Shown here piece by piece: positions 33,272 to 41,929 of a stretch of 64,000 nt of DNA. The translations under genes and the position numbers were made by a program. The notes under the pieces were generated by a model. The model was not told where the DNA came from and searched no databases. It saw only the letters and a program-made list of their open reading frames with translations. Positions within the stretch are counted from its first letter, which is position 1. The number at the start of each line of letters is the position of its first letter. This stretch comes from Oribacterium sp. C9 (GTDB taxonomy: Bacteria; Bacillota; Clostridia; Lachnospirales; Lachnospiraceae), in NCBI RefSeq assembly GCF_002007235.1, contig NZ_MUHW01000004.1, positions 110,355 to 174,354 of the forward strand, written 5' to 3'.

Positions 33272-33988
33272 ATGCAGTCTCTGATCGGAAAGAAAGAGAG
33301 CTTTGATGAGGGCATTGCCCTTCTTCTTGAACTTAGGGAGGATCTTTTTGGTCAGATAACATCAATAGTGAATACATATCCGAAAGAAGCATTTTTCCAG
33401 CTGCCTTTTGCCAAAGCGAAGGGGTATCACAGCAAAACCCTCGGTTATTCTCTGTGGCATATATTCCGGATTGAAGATATTGTGGCGCATACACTGATCT
33501 GTCAGGACAGTCAGGTTCTTTATTCAGAGGATTGGAACCGCGAGATAAACAGTCCGATCATCACTACCGGTAATGAGTTAAAGGGGGAGGGGATCGCAGA
33601 GTTTTCCGCAGCACTTGATGTGAGAGCATTGTATGATTATTGCAGATCTGTGATGGATTCAACAAATGAGCTGCTGAAGAATCTGCAATACAAAGACCTG
33701 AGAAAAAAATTTACAGATGATGACAGGGAAAGACTTATCGAAAGCGGCTCGGTCAGTAAAGATGAAGATGCCCTCTGGCTGATCGATTATTGGTGCGGAA
33801 AAGATGTAAAAGGACTTATCCAAATGCCATTTTCCAGACACTGGATCATGCATATCGAAGCAATGTGCCGGATTAAGAACGAGCTTTGCCGGAAAGCAAG
33901 AAAAGGTGTAGATTTCATAGCGTTCTGCGGTCTTTCCTGTAATCATTGTTTCCTTAAAGAATGGTGCGGCGGCTGCAGGACATCCTAG
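33272..33988 (+). CDS. DinB-like protein with an out-of-frame N-terminus
   Basis: 238 residues in this frame: LGYSLWHIFRIEDIVAHTLI (DinB/YfiT-type metal-binding His region) and SRHWIMHIEAMCRI, then a Cys-rich end FCGLSCNHCFLKEWCGGCRTS typical of a Clostridia subfamily. The natural start seems to be ATG 33238 (overlapping the DUF1330 stop), which reads NKEWSEK and then hits a run of eight A (33257-33264). Seven A would give EKNRKMQSL in frame. So the gene is frameshifted, phase-variable, or starts weakly at 33272. Confidence 0.75.
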   Translation: MQSLIGKKESFDEGIALLLELREDLFGQITSIVNTYPKEAFFQLPFAKAKGYHSKTLGYSLWHIFRIEDIVAHTLICQDSQVLYSEDWNREINSPIITTGNELKGEGIAEFSAALDVRALYDYCRSVMDSTNELLKNLQYKDLRKKFTDDDRERLIESGSVSKDEDALWLIDYWCGKDVKGLIQMPFSRHWIMHIEAMCRIKNELCRKARKGVDFIAFCGLSCNHCFLKEWCGGCRTS

Positions 33989-34113
33989 GGTGAAGAAATA
34001 ACCGCCATAGAATTCATTAATTATATATGCTAAAATTTATCATATATGGGGAAAAGCAGTATGTGAACTTTAATCTTTAGTTATACAAATCTGAATGCTT
34101 TTATAAATAATTT

Positions 34114-34893
34114 ATGGCAATTAACAATAAAACCATCAAAAAGAAGATACAGCGTATATCTGTTGTGGATCAGGTGTGCGAAGAAATCAAACAAAATATA
34201 GTGGATGGTGTTTGGCCGGAAGAAACTAAATTACCATCTGAAGGCGAATTTGCTGAGATGTTCAATGTGAATCGTTTGAGTGTCCGCATGGCTCTGCAAA
34301 AACTCAATACACTTGGCATTATAGAGACAAGAAATGGAGAAGGCTCCTACGTTAAGAGATTTTCACTGGAACCTTTGATGAACGAAATAGGCAGTTTATA
34401 TGCCGGACGAGATACAACGGATGACGTATTCAAAGATATCATGCGTTTTCGACAGCTTATTGAAGGTGATAGTCTGTATCTTGCAGCCACAAATGGCACA
34501 AATGAGGAGAAAGATGAATTAAAAAAACTTTTAGATGATTATTACTCGGCTGCCAGACAGTATTCGACAGATACTGATAATGAATATCTTTTAGATGCAT
34601 TGGTGGATAGCGATCTTGATTTTCACCGTTATGTTGTAGAAATGAGCCATAATAAGGTGTATATAGATGTTTATGCTATGGTAAAAGCCGCAATTCGTAC
34701 TCATATAAAGCAGTTACTGTCTACCAGAATTCGTTACAGAATGGATAATAACCTTCCTATAGTGACAGATAACGATACACATGGCCGTATATTTGGTGTT
34801 ATCCAGAACAATGATACCTCAAAAGTTCAGAGCCTCATTTATGAACTTATGCATCCATTACTGAATATAGATTATCTTATGGAAAATGATTGA
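34114..34893 (+). CDS. GntR/FadR-type regulator of the dehydratase operon
   Basis: 259 residues. Winged HTH (VVDQVCEEIKQNIVDGVWPEETKLPSEGEFAEMFNVNRLSVRMALQKLNTLGIIE) and a C-terminal FCD ligand domain (FRQLIEGDSLYLAATNG, DLDFHRYVVEMSHNKVYIDVY, HGRIFGVIQNND; metal-binding Asp/His pattern). FCD-GntR proteins typically respond to sugar acids, which fits the enolase-superfamily genes downstream. Ribosome-binding site is poor; the start is the first plausible ATG. Confidence 0.92.
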   Translation: MAINNKTIKKKIQRISVVDQVCEEIKQNIVDGVWPEETKLPSEGEFAEMFNVNRLSVRMALQKLNTLGIIETRNGEGSYVKRFSLEPLMNEIGSLYAGRDTTDDVFKDIMRFRQLIEGDSLYLAATNGTNEEKDELKKLLDDYYSAARQYSTDTDNEYLLDALVDSDLDFHRYVVEMSHNKVYIDVYAMVKAAIRTHIKQLLSTRIRYRMDNNLPIVTDNDTHGRIFGVIQNNDTSKVQSLIYELMHPLLNIDYLMEND

Positions 34894-34935
34894 TCAGGCT
34901 TTCTATGAGCTAAATTGAATAATGTGAATATTAAG

Positions 34936-34968
34936 AAACCGGTTGCAAAATGATGCGACTGGTTTTTT
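34936..34968 (+). terminator. Terminator after the GntR gene
   Basis: AAACCGGTTGCA (34936-34947) pairs with TGCGACTGGTTT (34954-34965), with two wobbles, and is followed by TTT. It separates the regulator from the operon it probably controls. Confidence 0.75.
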
Positions 34969-35153
34969 ATTGGCATACTAATTTGCAATATGCACAATAA
35001 AAGTTGCTATAAATTGTATTAATGCAACAAAATGCACATACACTCATTGACTAAAGATAAAAAAAGGAATACTATTTACCTAGCGAACAGGTGAACAGAT
35101 GGAAAGGTGAAACCTGAATCGAACGTGTTATAAAACAAAAGGAAGGGGATAAA

Positions 35154-36344
35154 ATGAAAATCACAAAAGTTGAAGTGTTCAGACTTCCAACAGCAAATTC
35201 AAAACAGAACAGTCCTATCGGATGCAGGGTTCATACTGATACCGGACTATATGGTGATGGCGAAGCTGGAATGGCCTATGGAATAGGTGGAGATGCTGCT
35301 TATAGTATGGTAGTCGATCTTGCACAACTCATCATAGGTATGGATCCGCTTCAGACAGAACTGATTTGGGAGACGATGTATAAAAAGACATTCTGGGGAC
35401 AGAATGGCGGTCCGGTCATTTTCTCGGGAATTGCAGCAATTGATGTAGCTATTTGGGATATTAAAGGTAAATATTTTGAGGTTCCTGTATATCAGTTACT
35501 GGGCGGCAAGGTACGTGACAAACTTCGTGCTTATGCATCGCAGCTTCAGTTCGGATGGGGAATGGTCGGAGAATCAGAAAATCTATGGGCAGTCAAGCCT
35601 GAAGATTATGCACATAATGTCAAGCTTGCAGTAGCAGAAGGTTATGATGCTATAAAGATAGATTTCTTTGATCGTGATGAAGAAGGAAAGCCTTTGAGTT
35701 TCCTTGATACTACAGGATTCCTGACTCCAAAGCAGCTGAAGATGGTAGAGGCACGTATGTCTGCTGCAAGAGAGGCTGCAGGTGATGAAGTAGATATCAT
35801 CATGGAGAATCATTCTTACCCGGATGCTTTAGGTGCTGTACAGTTAGGAAAACTGGCTGAAAAATATCATATCATGGCATTTGAAGAGCCAAATACACCT
35901 TCAACCCAGACAGTTGAATATATTGCAAAGTACACCTCTGTTCCTATTGCAAACGGAGAAAGACTTTTCTCCAGATGGCAGTATGCGGATTACTTTAAGA
36001 AAAACCTTCTACAGCTTGCACAGCCTGATATCGGAAACTGTGGAGGAATATCTGAAGTCAAGAAAATCGCAGACATGGCCCATGCTTTTGATGTAGGTAT
36101 ACAGGTACATGCAGCCGGAAGTCCGTTGACAACCGATATAGCCATTCAGCTTGAATGCACACTTCCGAACTTCATCATTCATGAGCATCATGTATGCAAC
36201 AGAAGTGATACAAGTGTCGGACTTACAAAATATAACCGCCAGCCGGTAAACGGATATCTTGAAATCCCTGATTTACCCGGTATCGGAAATGAATTCTTAC
36301 AATCAGCTATAGACAATGCAGTTCTTTATAAAGTGGTGGAATGA
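35154..36344 (+). CDS. Enolase-superfamily sugar-acid dehydratase (MR/MLE group) 1
   Basis: 396 residues. N-terminal capping domain (KITKVEVFRL, GDGEAGMAYG, TFWGQNGGPVIFSGIAAIDVAIWDIKGKYF) and barrel: base in YDAIKIDFF, metal ligands in DIIMENHSYPD, FEEPNTPS, NGERLFSRW, and His in GIQVHAAGSP. Members dehydrate or epimerise acid sugars and related carboxylates. Substrate cannot be assigned from these motifs; relatives include galactonate/galactarate dehydratases. It shares ~45% identity in pattern with the 37798 paralogue and is cotranscribed with a permease. Confidence 0.88.
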   Translation: MKITKVEVFRLPTANSKQNSPIGCRVHTDTGLYGDGEAGMAYGIGGDAAYSMVVDLAQLIIGMDPLQTELIWETMYKKTFWGQNGGPVIFSGIAAIDVAIWDIKGKYFEVPVYQLLGGKVRDKLRAYASQLQFGWGMVGESENLWAVKPEDYAHNVKLAVAEGYDAIKIDFFDRDEEGKPLSFLDTTGFLTPKQLKMVEARMSAAREAAGDEVDIIMENHSYPDALGAVQLGKLAEKYHIMAFEEPNTPSTQTVEYIAKYTSVPIANGERLFSRWQYADYFKKNLLQLAQPDIGNCGGISEVKKIADMAHAFDVGIQVHAAGSPLTTDIAIQLECTLPNFIIHEHHVCNRSDTSVGLTKYNRQPVNGYLEIPDLPGIGNEFLQSAIDNAVLYKVVE

Positions 36345-36362
36345 CAGGAAGGAGGCATCACC

Positions 36363-37772
36363 ATGATCAATGTTGTCAGAGAAAAGGAGGCAAAGCCGGG
36401 TACACTCAGGAGACCTGAGCTTTATGCATTAGCAATTGGACAGGTTATAGGAGCCGGTGTCATCACTTTGATAGTTCCGGCAATTAAGATGACCGGATAT
36501 TCAGCATGGCTCGCTTATTTTGTAGCCATAGTTATGGGATTCCTGATCATATTGCCAAATGTCTTTATTTCATCCACTGTGCGTATGGCGGGCGGAAACT
36601 ATTCGATGCTTTGTGGAATGGCTGGACCCAGAGTGGCCGGTGTCTTCGCCTATATGTATTTGACTCAATGTCTTAGTCTTTCTTTATTTGGTGCATCAGC
36701 ATCAGCTTATCTTGGAGATATCATCCCGGTTCTTGGATCCCCTACAGCAAGGATCATTACAGGAGCAGCTCTTTTGACATTTTTCTTTGTAGTAAATCTT
36801 GCAGGTATCGATATCATGGCTAAAGCTCAGAAGCTTATGACATGGTTACTGATCGCAGCATTGTTCATATTTGCTGTGGTAGGCATATTCAAGATGCGTC
36901 TTCCTATATTTGATTTCGCCAACAAGGATTTCCTTATAAACGGCTGGGGAATCACATTTAACAATGGCCAGATATCCGGAGGATTTACCGGTGCAGTCCT
37001 TCTCTTTGTTTATTCATGTCAGGGCTATTATATGACAACAGCTTACGGACGCGATTCTGCTGATGCGAGACATGATATACCTATCGTACTTCTTCTTGCA
37101 GCTCCGACTCTTGTTATTCTTTATGTAGGAGTTGCCATGGCAGGTGTAGGTGTAATGAGCGTGGAAGAATACGGTGCATCAACAACACTTGTATTTGCAG
37201 CTCAGAGAATATTCCCGCCGGTTCTTTTCTATGGATTCATCATTGCAGGTCCTATCATGGCTCTGTTATCAACTCTTAATTCCAGCTTTGCTTACAATGC
37301 TATCACTATAGGACAGTCCTGCGATGACGGCTGGCTTCCGGCAGTATTTGGAAAGAAGAATAAAAAGGACGCGCGTGTCTGGATCCTTACATTTATGTAT
37401 ATCATGGGAATGATTCCAATTGTTGCAGGTCTTTCAATAACTGTGATCACAAACATGGTACAGCTTTTTACATCATGTTTCGCAATACTGAACTTTATAG
37501 CATATATGAAGATGCCTAAGCTCTATCCGGAAGCATGGAAAAAGTCAAGATTCCATATTTCAAATGGCCTTTATTATGCGGTATGCATTATTTCTCTGAT
37601 TCTTTCACTCGTGATCCTTTGGAAATCATTACTTTCAATGACACCAGTCGTAACCATGCTCAATGTTGTTATGGTTGTTCTGTTTGCGATCGTTGGTTAC
37701 TTAGTAGGAAAGAGTGCTAATGTTACTATCCATACATCACTGTGGGCAGAAACAGGTGAGAACATGGCATAA
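36363..37772 (+). CDS. APC-family permease
   Basis: 469 residues with about 12 membrane segments. APC marks: the first segment ELYALAIGQVIGAGVITLI (G-x-G-A/I-G box), GGNYSMLCGMAGPRVAGVFAY, and a late segment LSTLNSSFAYNAITIGQS. APC carriers move amino acids, amines or related organic acids with protons. Placed between the two dehydratases with short spacers, so it probably imports their substrate, which may be an amino-acid-like or hydroxy-acid compound. Confidence 0.9.
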   Translation: MINVVREKEAKPGTLRRPELYALAIGQVIGAGVITLIVPAIKMTGYSAWLAYFVAIVMGFLIILPNVFISSTVRMAGGNYSMLCGMAGPRVAGVFAYMYLTQCLSLSLFGASASAYLGDIIPVLGSPTARIITGAALLTFFFVVNLAGIDIMAKAQKLMTWLLIAALFIFAVVGIFKMRLPIFDFANKDFLINGWGITFNNGQISGGFTGAVLLFVYSCQGYYMTTAYGRDSADARHDIPIVLLLAAPTLVILYVGVAMAGVGVMSVEEYGASTTLVFAAQRIFPPVLFYGFIIAGPIMALLSTLNSSFAYNAITIGQSCDDGWLPAVFGKKNKKDARVWILTFMYIMGMIPIVAGLSITVITNMVQLFTSCFAILNFIAYMKMPKLYPEAWKKSRFHISNGLYYAVCIISLILSLVILWKSLLSMTPVVTMLNVVMVVLFAIVGYLVGKSANVTIHTSLWAETGENMA

Positions 37773-37797
37773 ATTATAATTTAGGAGGAAAAATACA

Positions 37798-38994
37798 ATG
37801 AAGATTACAAGTGTAGATTGTTATTTGGGTGATTTTATCACGGTAAAAGTTAATACTGATGAGGGAATCAGTGGTTTTGGAGAAGCAGGTCTTGCATATG
37901 GTAATTGTATAGAAGCAGCATTCGGACAGTGTCAGGACTTTGCTAAACTTGTTATTGGATATGATCCTTTTGATACAGAGAAAATCTGGGAACATCTCCA
38001 CAGACATACATTCTGGGGAATGAACGGAGGAATAGTTGTTTCTTCTGCTATGGCTGCCATTGATACTGCTTGTTGGGATATCAAGGGTAAAAAGCTTGGT
38101 CTTCCGGTATATAAGCTGCTTGGTGGTAAGACCAACACAAAGCTCCGCACATATGCATCGCAGCTTCAGTTTGGTTGGAGAACTTTGATCGAGTCTGATG
38201 ATAATCTTCATATCTTATCCAAGCCGGAAGATTACTATAATGTTGTAAAGGATGCCATGAAGGATGGCTATGATGCCGTTAAGATTGATCCTGTTTTCGC
38301 CGGAAGCGAGGATGTTCCTGATCTTGGCGCTATATTTGCAACTCAGGGTAATCAGATCAGAGGCTGTTACAGACAGCATGACTTGAAAAAATCTGTAGAA
38401 AGAATTGCTGCAGCCAGAGAAGCAGGCGGCGATGATATGGATATCATAGTTGAAATCCATTCATTACTTGATGCCAATACTGCATCCGAACTTGGTAAAG
38501 CACTTGAACCATATCATATCATGTATTATGAGGAGCCAACCAAGCCGGACAATCCATCACTTTTCAAGGTGATAAAGGAAAACTGCAGTCTTCCTTTGGC
38601 AACAGGTGAGAGATCATCAACCAGATGGCAGTTCAGACAGTTCTTTGAAGATCGTTCACTCAGCATTATCCAGCCTGATCTTGCGAATACAGGTGGAATC
38701 ACTGAGACAAAGAAGATCTGTGACATGGCCCAGGTATATGATATAGGTGTACAGATCCATGTCTGTGGCGGACCTATCGCAACAGCAGCTGCATTACAGG
38801 TAGAAACAGTAATTCCGAACTTCGTCATTCATGAGGAGCACAATGCAAATCTCATGACAAAATTCAAGAAGGCAGGAAAGTATTTCTATGAGCCAAAGAA
38901 TGGTTTCTATGAAGTTCCTGAGATTCCAGGTATCGGACAGGAAATGAGTGATGAGGCTATGGAGAATGCAAGAAAGCATGTAACTATAGAGTGA
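37798..38994 (+). CDS. Enolase-superfamily sugar-acid dehydratase (MR/MLE group) 2
   Basis: 398 residues. Same layout as the first paralogue: GEAGLAYGNC, HTFWGMNGGIVVSSAMAAIDTACWDIKGK, YDAVKIDP base, DIIVEIHSLLDA and YYEEPTKPDN metal ligands, GERSSTRWQ, and His in GVQIHVCGG. GGAGG upstream at 37785. Two paralogues with one transporter suggest stepwise epimerisation/dehydration of two stereoisomers, an inference from architecture. Confidence 0.88.
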   Translation: MKITSVDCYLGDFITVKVNTDEGISGFGEAGLAYGNCIEAAFGQCQDFAKLVIGYDPFDTEKIWEHLHRHTFWGMNGGIVVSSAMAAIDTACWDIKGKKLGLPVYKLLGGKTNTKLRTYASQLQFGWRTLIESDDNLHILSKPEDYYNVVKDAMKDGYDAVKIDPVFAGSEDVPDLGAIFATQGNQIRGCYRQHDLKKSVERIAAAREAGGDDMDIIVEIHSLLDANTASELGKALEPYHIMYYEEPTKPDNPSLFKVIKENCSLPLATGERSSTRWQFRQFFEDRSLSIIQPDLANTGGITETKKICDMAQVYDIGVQIHVCGGPIATAAALQVETVIPNFVIHEEHNANLMTKFKKAGKYFYEPKNGFYEVPEIPGIGQEMSDEAMENARKHVTIE

Positions 38995-39099
38995 GTACAA
39001 GTTAATAACTGATCATACAATAGGCAGTCCTCTTCGGATGGTAAGACAGATGTTGATTATAAGCACTTCTGGATTATTTTTTGAAGAGGATTGTTTTGA

Positions 39100-39432
39100 C
39101 TTATAGAAGATAAACTGCATATATATGATGACCAGGTTAAAGTAGGAGTTTCCAAGAACGGAAATAACTATAATCACAGAGAACTATGGAAGCATATTAG
39201 ACCTAAGGGTTGTCGTGAAGAGTTCGATTATTATCAAAGAGGAAGACTTGAAATATCAAATAAAGGAAAACCACTCATATACATGAGCTGTCATATTGAT
39301 GAGAAATACATCCCGGTCATCATGGAAGCTTTTGGAATTGAAGAGGTTCCAATCATACATATTGATGGAAGTAAGCATTATAGATGCCATATAGATTATG
39401 CAATTGGAAAGACAGCTAAAAGAAATCTATGA
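39100..39432 (+). pseudogene. Unrecognised 3' ORF remnant without start codon
   Basis: 110 codons open from a TGA at 39097, lacking any start with a ribosome-binding site. The frame reads like a real protein (VGVSKNGNNYNHRELWKHI, PLIYMSCHIDEKYIPVIMEAF, IIHIDGSKHYRCHIDYAIGK) with balanced codon use, so it is probably the tail of a deleted gene. I do not recognise the family. It occupies most of the 38995-39652 gap; a weak 10-bp inverted repeat (39026-39035 with 39083-39092) lies before it. Confidence 0.5.
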
Positions 39433-39545
39433 GGATAATGCAGACACCATTATCGGAAACCCTTAATTTGATACTTATGGAGGAAACAGTATGTTGATTG
39501 ACATCACACTGAAGATATGGGAATGCTCCGGAAAGCCTGAAAATA

Positions 39546-39586
39546 CGGCTGTCTTGGGTTTAAATCCAGGGTCAGCCGAATTTTTT
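39546..39586 (+). terminator. Strong terminator before the TetR gene
   Basis: CGGCTG (39546-39551) pairs with CAGCCG (39573-39578), with inner CTTGG/CCAGG, followed by AATTTTTT. Confidence 0.8.
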
Positions 39587-39596
39587 GTCTTGATGA

Positions 39597-39637
39597 GCTA
39601 ATGTACGTTAGCTATAATAAAGCTAATGTTTGTTAGC
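39597..39637. promoter_or_regulatory. Paired TetR operators flanking a -10 box
   Basis: GCTAATGTACGTTAGC (39597-39612) and GCTAATGTTTGTTAGC (39622-39637) are repeated near-palindromes around TATAAT (39613-39618). They lie directly before the TetR start, as for the related operator pair at 27629. Confidence 0.75.
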
Positions 39638-39652
39638 GGAATGGAGGAAACA

Positions 39653-40237
39653 ATGTCTACCAAAGAGAAAATACTGGATGCGGCATTAACATTATTTTCA
39701 GAGAATGGATACGATGGAACAAGCGTGGAGCAGATTGCAAATATTGTCGGGATCAAAGCTCCATCGCTATATAAGCACTATAAGGGCAAAGAGGACATCC
39801 TGAATGCGTTGATTGATTCTGCGGAAGAGCGGTATGAGGTAATGTTTGGATCTGAGAAAAACATCGGGAAGGTGCCTGAGAGCCGGGAGGAGTTTATAAA
39901 GGTGACTATGGAAAGGATCTCATTCACAATGCGGGATCCCATAATCCGCAAGACGCGGATGCTTCTTGTGCAAGAGCAGTTCAGGAATGAAAGGATTTCC
40001 GAGGCTACAACCAGACACCAGCTGGATGGAATACAGAGGATGTTTGCAAAGATTATCAAGGGAATGATGGATGAGGGGATAGTCGTAAAGGATGATCCGA
40101 AGCTGCTTGCAGTAGAACTTACCGCACCGGCTGTTCTGCAGATTGCAAGGTCAGACAGACAGCCGCAGTGTGAGAAAGAATGCATGGAATACATCGAGAA
40201 GCATTTGCGGCATTTTTGTAAGGTATACATGAGATAG
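39653..40237 (+). CDS. TetR/AcrR regulator
   Basis: 194 residues from ATG 39653 (TGGAGGAAAC upstream). HTH: STKEKILDAALTLFSENGYDGTSVEQIANIVGIKAPSLYKHYKGKEDIL. The ligand domain (FTMRDPIIRKTRMLLVQEQFRN) is of the common one-domain type. The next ~90 bp contain only a 27-codon tail fragment (40250-40330, AYTDERTDFIRKW) of an unknown lost gene, so the regulated target may have been deleted. Confidence 0.9.
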   Translation: MSTKEKILDAALTLFSENGYDGTSVEQIANIVGIKAPSLYKHYKGKEDILNALIDSAEERYEVMFGSEKNIGKVPESREEFIKVTMERISFTMRDPIIRKTRMLLVQEQFRNERISEATTRHQLDGIQRMFAKIIKGMMDEGIVVKDDPKLLAVELTAPAVLQIARSDRQPQCEKECMEYIEKHLRHFCKVYMR

Positions 40238-40359
40238 GAGCATAACAGAGATGCCTATACTGATGAGAGAACAGATTTCATTCGCAAGTGGACAGCAGAA
40301 TCCAAAATGATATACGGCGGCAGATATTGATTAATTCCGGTTTTACGGAGGTGATTTCA

Positions 40360-41115
40360 TTGAACGACATCTTTTATGAAATGATATTTAAGAGAAAGTC
40401 GTTTCATATTTTCAGAAATGTTGGAAACGAATCAATTGGTGAATACGAGCTCAACGATATACAAAATGCATATTCAGAGTTTACTCCCCTGAATCCCGAA
40501 ATCAAAACCGCCATTCGCATTGTTCCTGAAAAGCAGACTAACTGTAAACGCGGCGGAGAATATTGCATTCTGCTTTACAGCGAAAAGAAAGACGGCTATC
40601 TGCAAAACATTGGTTATCTCGGTGAACAACTCGACCTTTATCTTGTATCCCGAAATATCGGAACGCTCTGGTTCGGAATAGGGAAAACAAAAGAAGAACC
40701 ATTTGAGGATATGGAGTTCGTCATTATGTTTTCCATCCGGAAGATCAGTGATGACTCTAAGTACCGCAAGGATATGTTTAAGAGCAAAAGAAAGAAAGCT
40801 AAAGAAATATGGGAGGGCGAACAGATCTCGGGTGTGACCGATATTATCAGGTTTGCACCGAGCGCATGTAATTCTCAACCGTGGCTTGTAAAGAACGATG
40901 GCGAGCTATTGGTTTACAGATACAAGAAGCCCGGCAAAAGGGGAATAATGCCTGCGGATAAAGTTTTATTCTATAATCGCATTGATATAGGAATTTTCAT
41001 TTGCTTTATGGATCTTTGCCTTGAGCATAACGGTATTGGATTTGAGAAAACACTTTATTCAGATGCTGATGATGGAGAATTGGTGCTGAATGCAAAATAC
41101 AGACTTTATAGATAA
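40360..41115 (+). CDS. Nitroreductase family protein (TM1586-like)
   Basis: 251 residues starting at TTG 40360, with GGAGGTG (40347-40353) six bases upstream; relatives begin MNDIFYEMIFKRKSFH. Two pseudo-repeat FMN-binding halves: FKRKSFHIFRN with YLGEQLDLYLVSRNIGTLWFG, and IRFAPSACNSQPW. Reduces nitro or quinone compounds with NAD(P)H, or is a flavin-binding relative. Upstream of the TTG the reading frame is open by chance. The start region is duplicated at the end of the HEAT gene at 30340-30390. Confidence 0.82.
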   Translation: MNDIFYEMIFKRKSFHIFRNVGNESIGEYELNDIQNAYSEFTPLNPEIKTAIRIVPEKQTNCKRGGEYCILLYSEKKDGYLQNIGYLGEQLDLYLVSRNIGTLWFGIGKTKEEPFEDMEFVIMFSIRKISDDSKYRKDMFKSKRKKAKEIWEGEQISGVTDIIRFAPSACNSQPWLVKNDGELLVYRYKKPGKRGIMPADKVLFYNRIDIGIFICFMDLCLEHNGIGFEKTLYSDADDGELVLNAKYRLYR

Positions 41116-41126
41116 GGGGACGATTT

Positions 41127-41492
41127 ATGAAAGACAAGTATTATGAACAAGCCGTAACCTGTGTAAAAGACACTGTTCTTCCTGCACAGATCAAGTTGTA
41201 TAAGTCCTGTGGTGGTGATTTTGATATTATCTATGGCGAAGCAATGAATGGAAACGGATATTTTGGAAAAGTCATCGAGGCCGGACATACCTATGAACTT
41301 GGATACGAGAAATGCACTTGTCCCAAAGTACAGTCTGGCCAAGTTACTGATCCTGATCAGTGTAATTGCAGCAGACAAAGTATTTTGTATGTTTTAAACT
41401 GCTTGGAACCCAATAGCACATTTGAGGTTGAGATCCTGGAAACGATATTACGTGGAGCAGAACATTGTAGGTTTCAAATTACGAAGAATTAA
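41127..41492 (+). CDS. DUF6144-like small cysteine-containing protein
   Basis: 121 residues. CGGDFDIIYGEAM, a cysteine-rich segment KCTCPKVQSG...DQCNCSRQSI, and a final ETILRGAEHCRFQI resemble small Clostridia proteins with a C-terminal V4R/hydrolase-like end. Possibly binds a metal or a hydrophobic ligand; function unknown. Eleven bases after the nitroreductase gene, so cotranscribed. Confidence 0.65.
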   Translation: MKDKYYEQAVTCVKDTVLPAQIKLYKSCGGDFDIIYGEAMNGNGYFGKVIEAGHTYELGYEKCTCPKVQSGQVTDPDQCNCSRQSILYVLNCLEPNSTFEVEILETILRGAEHCRFQITKN

Positions 41493-41556
41493 AGAACCAG
41501 ATTTTGGTTTGTCTTCGATAACAAATTCAAATGTTATAGAGGATTGAGTTTTTCAG

Positions 41557-41916
41557 ATGGAGAAACTGACAGAGAATATGATCCGCTTTGCTGAAAGCAA
41601 ACTTGGCAGCACTGAGTATGCAGGCTGGTGTCTAACGTTTATCGAGGATGCACTTGAAATCAGCAATCATATCGAAATATTTGGTGGAGATTCTGCGAAG
41701 GAATCCTGCGAGATGTATAAGGACGCGCTGCGGAGCGGAGTTTCGGAGCGAGGTGCATTCGTATTCTATGATTGCCTGTGTCCAAGCATAAACGGTTCGG
41801 TCAACTGGGGACATTGCGGCGTCAGTCTCGGGGACGGTCGTGTGATCCATGCGTGGGACATAGTCCGAATCGATGAATATCTGTCACAGCTTGAAAATGA
41901 CGAGTTTGAGGGATGA
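41557..41916 (+). CDS. NlpC/P60-like protein, possibly C-terminally truncated
   Basis: 119 residues. Catalytic-type Cys in GWCLTFIEDAL, and His in GSVNWGHCGVSLGDGRVIHAWD, fit a small papain-like/NlpC family found near resistance genes in Clostridia. It ends soon after VRIDEYLSQLEN, where relatives have a longer tail (about 20-25 more residues), so the 3' end may have been replaced by the hydrolase gene's leader. No signal peptide. Confidence 0.7.
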   Translation: MEKLTENMIRFAESKLGSTEYAGWCLTFIEDALEISNHIEIFGGDSAKESCEMYKDALRSGVSERGAFVFYDCLCPSINGSVNWGHCGVSLGDGRVIHAWDIVRIDEYLSQLENDEFEG

Positions 41917-41929
41917 TGGGAGAAAACAA

